Source of the DNA: Bacillota bacterium
Lineage (GTDB): Bacteria; Bacillota; Desulfotomaculia; Desulfotomaculales; JAJYZD01
Reading direction: 5' to 3'
Assembly (NCBI GenBank): GCA_021800315.1
Contig: JAJYZD010000164.1
Location: 1-8,386 of the forward strand
Length of the DNA stretch: 8,386 nucleotides
The first letter of the stretch is position 1; each line of letters starts with the position of its first letter. The translations under genes and the position numbers were made by a program. Below the pieces are notes generated by a model that worked only from the letters and a program-made list of their open reading frames with translations, was not told the DNA's origin and searched no databases. Below, piece by piece: positions 6,615-8,386 of the stretch.

Positions 6615-6616
6615 AA
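6588..6616 (-). promoter_or_regulatory. Consensus sigma-A promoter of the NRAMP transporter
   Basis: Read on the minus strand, TTGACA (6616 to 6611) and TATAAT (6593 to 6588) are both perfect hexamers with a 17-base spacer, the optimal arrangement. Transcription would start near 6581, leaving a leader of about 25-30 bases. A promoter this strong without control would be unusual for a metal transporter, and it is overlaid by two Fur-type boxes. Confidence 0.8.
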
Positions 6617-6619
6617 GGG

Positions 6620-7230
6620 GGTTGGAAGGATTTTTTTTGAGCTTGCCGGTGTCCTCTCTGTCCGCGGTATCCGGCTGGCTTTGTTGAAAGGGTCCTGACA
6701 GGTGGGAAAAGATGCTTTATCGTACAGGTAAGAAATTATTACGAGGTGTGTACCATGTTCGCCCGCAAGACTCAAGACAATCTAAAACACATCTGAGAAA
6801 AAATGGAGTTTAAGTGGTTTTGGAGAAGACTGCAATAAAACGTTCTCTATTCCGTAATCGTAAAAGGACATCTAGCAACCCCTCCTTGAAAATGTGATAC
6901 TAACCCGCAACAAGTGCCAGTGTCGTAGAACCATCCGTTGGATAGTTCGTTGAACAGAAGTGTACACATTGTAAGATATTACCTGAGCAATTTCTAAATA
7001 TTTTTTCCGACGCAATTTTTTTAATGGGGGTATCCACGATTCCACTCCGGAAAGTACGGTGATCGGACAGGCCCGCCCGGATATAGTGGTATGCATGGCT
7101 GTAGGACACTGCATGGTGTAGATGCCGGGTGGGCGAAAGGGTTTTCGGAGCTGAATCATCCACTTCGATCAAGTAACCACAATATATAGTAGGCACTTGA
7201 GTGAAATGGATACCCCCCCCCTTTTTTAAT
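6620..7230. other. Region without a recognisable gene, AT-richer than the left side
   Basis: Base use changes sharply here: long runs such as eight T at 6632-6639 and several A/T runs appear, and the GC-rich third-position bias of the neighbouring genes is gone. The open frames present (for example minus 6900-7301 and minus 6872-7159, overlapping each other) show no known domain, no ribosome site and no codon bias like the neighbours. A 33-codon frame at 6712-6813 (+), beginning MLYRTGKK, follows a weak GGTGGG site and is not supported further. The only structures seen are the hairpin at 7071-7134 and the promoter near 7290. Confidence 0.5.
7071..7134. repeat. Long-range hairpin of unknown role
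   Basis: GCCCGCCCGG (7071-7080) pairs with CCGGGTGGGC (7125-7134): nine Watson-Crick pairs and one G-U pair if transcribed on the plus strand. Inside, ATGCA (7091-7095) pairs with TGCAT (7110-7114) around a 14-base loop, giving a two-level stem. The GC-rich stem stands out in AT-rich surroundings. It could be the recombination hairpin of a mobile element or part of an RNA; neither is shown. Confidence 0.4.
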
Positions 7231-7272
7231 TCAACTGGCCACCCATTTTGTCCACCACCCTCTCTAAGTGTC

Positions 7273-7301
7273 ATTATGTACTCCGTTAGGCCGATTGTCA
7301 A
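7273..7301 (-). promoter_or_regulatory. Consensus-like promoter pointing left, near the relic end
   Basis: On the minus strand TTGACA (7301 to 7296, perfect) and CATAAT (7278 to 7273, 5 of 6) are 17 bases apart. Transcription would start near 7266 and run leftward out of the candidate element, through the gene-less stretch toward the transporter. No translated frame with a ribosome site follows. Outward promoters near element ends are common in insertion sequences. Confidence 0.45.
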
Positions 7302-7340
7302 TACCTGAACTTAACGCCTCACTGCGTTCGGCGGCTTTTT

Positions 7341-7827
7341 TTAATCGACGCACTTCAACCTACCACCACAGTTACCGCACTCTAATTCAGGCATGACTCC
7401 TGTGGGCAACTCATCATAGACAGCGAATTCGTCAACTATAAAGTCCGGAACTTGTTGTTCATACCCACACCGGGGACAACGATAATTGTAATACGTTTCT
7501 TCCCCTATCCCCACTATCTCTCGTTAGAGTTCGTCCAATTCCCATTACTGATCCGTCTTGTTGCACCTCATAGGTCACAGCCTCCAACTTCTTTGAACCT
7601 TCATAGAGAACCTCGTAATCACGATGCCAAACCATTGGTAACCATACCAGCCCTTGGCATCTTTTACACCGCAAAGGATCATTGCCGGTGAGCTCAATAA
7701 TTGCGTCTCGGTAGCTATAACGCTTTACCTCTTGCACGGTCTCCTTAACTCGACCAACCTTAGCCAAGGCCTCCTTCAATTACACCCTGACTTTTGCCGC
7801 CTTGCAGGTTGCATGAAGCCCATAGTA
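7341..7827 (-). pseudogene. Broken zinc-ribbon coding relic, possibly IS91-type (Y2) transposase C-terminus
   Basis: Three pieces on the minus strand read as one decayed protein. From 7827 a frame gives YYGLHATCKAAKVRV, then TAA at 7782-7780. The same frame resumes at once with LKEALAKVGRVKE and RYSYRDAIIELTGNDPLRC, with a CxxC pair (LRCKRC) and VWHRDYEVLYEG. Near 7510-7525 it shifts by one base into a second frame that carries YYNYRCPRCGYEQ and LECGNCGGRLKCVD and stops at 7343-7341. The YYGLHA, CxxC and WHxxYxVxY pattern recalls, from memory, the end of IS91-family HUH transposases in Firmicutes. The C-terminal part may instead be a separate small zinc-ribbon protein (GTG at 7514, 57 codons). 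In-frame stops plus a frameshift show it is not intact. No N-terminal HUH or catalytic-tyrosine part is found upstream. Confidence 0.5.
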
Positions 7828-7904
7828 TCAGTGCTGAATGGATTCGCTCACTGGAAAATATACCAAAGTGGTACCCTGCGCTCAGTAGAACGGGGGCCAG
7901 TTGA

Positions 7905-8268
7905 CGGCCTCTTTTTTTTGCGCTTGATCAATGGGTACCGCCCTGTCATGGTTAGTCAGTCAGTCCTGACCGCACTTACCCCGTCAGAAAACAAAACATG
8001 CCTCGGGTGCCTTGGCGGGCGTGGTTTTCCGCGTCTGGCTGCGCCCAAGGGTTGATTCCCCTGGTGCTTGTTGCCGTGGTCCAATGCGCCTTTAATCGTC
8101 GAGTTCTGACACCAAGTGTCCTGAGTGACTTTTTTCCTTCCCGTCCCTGGGCCCCAGCTTACCGCTGTCGCCCAACCGAAGGGTTAGCGGATTTGGCTGG
8201 CAGTCAGAAAAAGAAGGGGAATGGGAGGATCTGCCGAAATAATGGAAGGGTCTTAACGCACAAATGAT
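7905..8268. other. Non-coding stretch with nothing recognised
   Basis: The open plus-strand frame at 7998-8267 (89 codons) has no ribosome site, no known motif and an implausible composition rich in Arg, Pro and Cys. Small hairpins occur (GACAC-CAA-GTGTC at 8108-8120) but nothing with a clear function. No tRNA, rRNA or riboswitch signature was seen. Confidence 0.45.
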
Positions 8269-8309
8269 GGGAGGGCCCCCACATGCTTCGCGGCAACATG
8301 GGCCCTCCC
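8269..8309. repeat. Strong 10-bp GC hairpin
   Basis: GGGAGGGCCC (8269-8278) and GGGCCCTCCC (8300-8309) are perfect inverted repeats with a 21-base loop that contains CATG near both sides. No T run follows. A second, smaller hairpin lies 3 bases further on. It may be an element end, a leader structure of a gene beyond the window, or a dispersed repeat. Confidence 0.45.
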
Positions 8310-8310
8310 G

Positions 8311-8329
8311 AGGACGATGAAATCGTCTT
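8311..8329. repeat. Second tandem hairpin
   Basis: GACGAT (8313-8318) and ATCGTC (8322-8327) form a perfect 6-bp stem with a GAA triloop, extendable to 8 pairs with one G-U. It follows the larger hairpin almost directly, so the two could act as one structured unit. Confidence 0.35.
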
Positions 8330-8386
8330 GTCTACCATTGTAACGCCATGCGGAAATAATTGCAACGAGTATCGGGAGAATCTTCT

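Larger units (their letters stand above)
7231..7904. mobile_element. Possible relic element bounded by inverted repeats
   Basis: TCAACTGGCC (7231-7240) and its exact reverse complement GGCCAGTTGA (7895-7904) face each other about 670 bp apart. Read inward from each end, similarity continues weakly (ACCCATTTT against CCCGTTCTA). Both ends are next to A/T homopolymers. The interval encloses the broken minus-strand coding relic and an outward promoter at the left end. This suggests a decayed insertion sequence or a small non-autonomous element. The repeats are short, no target-site duplication was identified, and IS91-type elements normally lack such terminal repeats, so the assignment is tentative. 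Confidence 0.35.

Noticed and set aside
6900..7301. 133-codon minus-strand frame
   Set aside because: Its possible starts coincide with the -35 and -10 elements of the promoter at 7273-7301, so they would not be in the transcript; no known motif, and another frame is open over much of the same stretch.
7313..7342. Possible intrinsic terminator ending in seven T
   Set aside because: The best stems are only 4-5 bp (CGCC/GGCG or AACGC/GCGTT) and are poorly placed relative to the T run; no plus-strand gene precedes it.
1..8386. CRISPR array, tRNA or rRNA genes
   Set aside because: No regularly spaced direct repeats and no cloverleaf or ribosomal RNA signature were seen on either strand.

Overview
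The window looks like the chromosome of a GC-rich member of the Firmicutes, most probably an anaerobic clostridial lineage of the Desulfotomaculum/Pelotomaculum/Moorella kind. The evidence is the gene order xerC(codV)-hslV-hslU-codY, which is the classic Firmicutes arrangement, the presence of CodY itself (a regulator confined to low-G+C Gram-positives and relatives), the strong Shine-Dalgarno sites and the TTG start. The genus is an inference from general character, not from a database match.

Positions 1-3412 (+ strand) hold the end of a XerC-type tyrosine recombinase, then hslV (peptidase), hslU (AAA+ unfoldase) and codY (global nutrient-responsive repressor), with short gaps after hslV. 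A good sigma-A-type promoter and a strongly structured leader lie between xerC and hslV, so hslV-hslU-codY can be transcribed separately from xerC. HslV and HslU form one protease complex. This CodY keeps the typical DNA-binding end but differs at residues that bind branched-chain amino acids in Bacillus subtilis.

Positions 3413-5257 (+) hold a 144-base gap with a small palindrome, then a full-length electron-transfer-flavoprotein:quinone oxidoreductase (FixC and FixX parts in one chain). It passes electrons from ETF to the quinone pool. No etfAB genes are in the window.

Positions 5277-6557 (- strand) hold an 11-helix NRAMP-family metal transporter with a non-standard metal site. In front of it is a consensus promoter (TTGACA-17-TATAAT) embedded in a 52-bp near-perfect palindrome that contains two Fur-type boxes, one inside the promoter spacer and one over the expected transcription start. 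This is the clearest regulatory structure in the window.

Positions 6620-8386 are different in character: more AT-rich, rich in homopolymer runs and hairpins, and without any convincing intact gene. They contain a decayed minus-strand coding relic with CxxC knuckles (possibly the C-terminal part of an IS91-type Y2 transposase), flanked by a 10-bp inverted repeat about 670 bp apart, an outward-pointing consensus-like promoter, and several unexplained hairpins. I read this as a graveyard of mobile elements next to the metal transporter.
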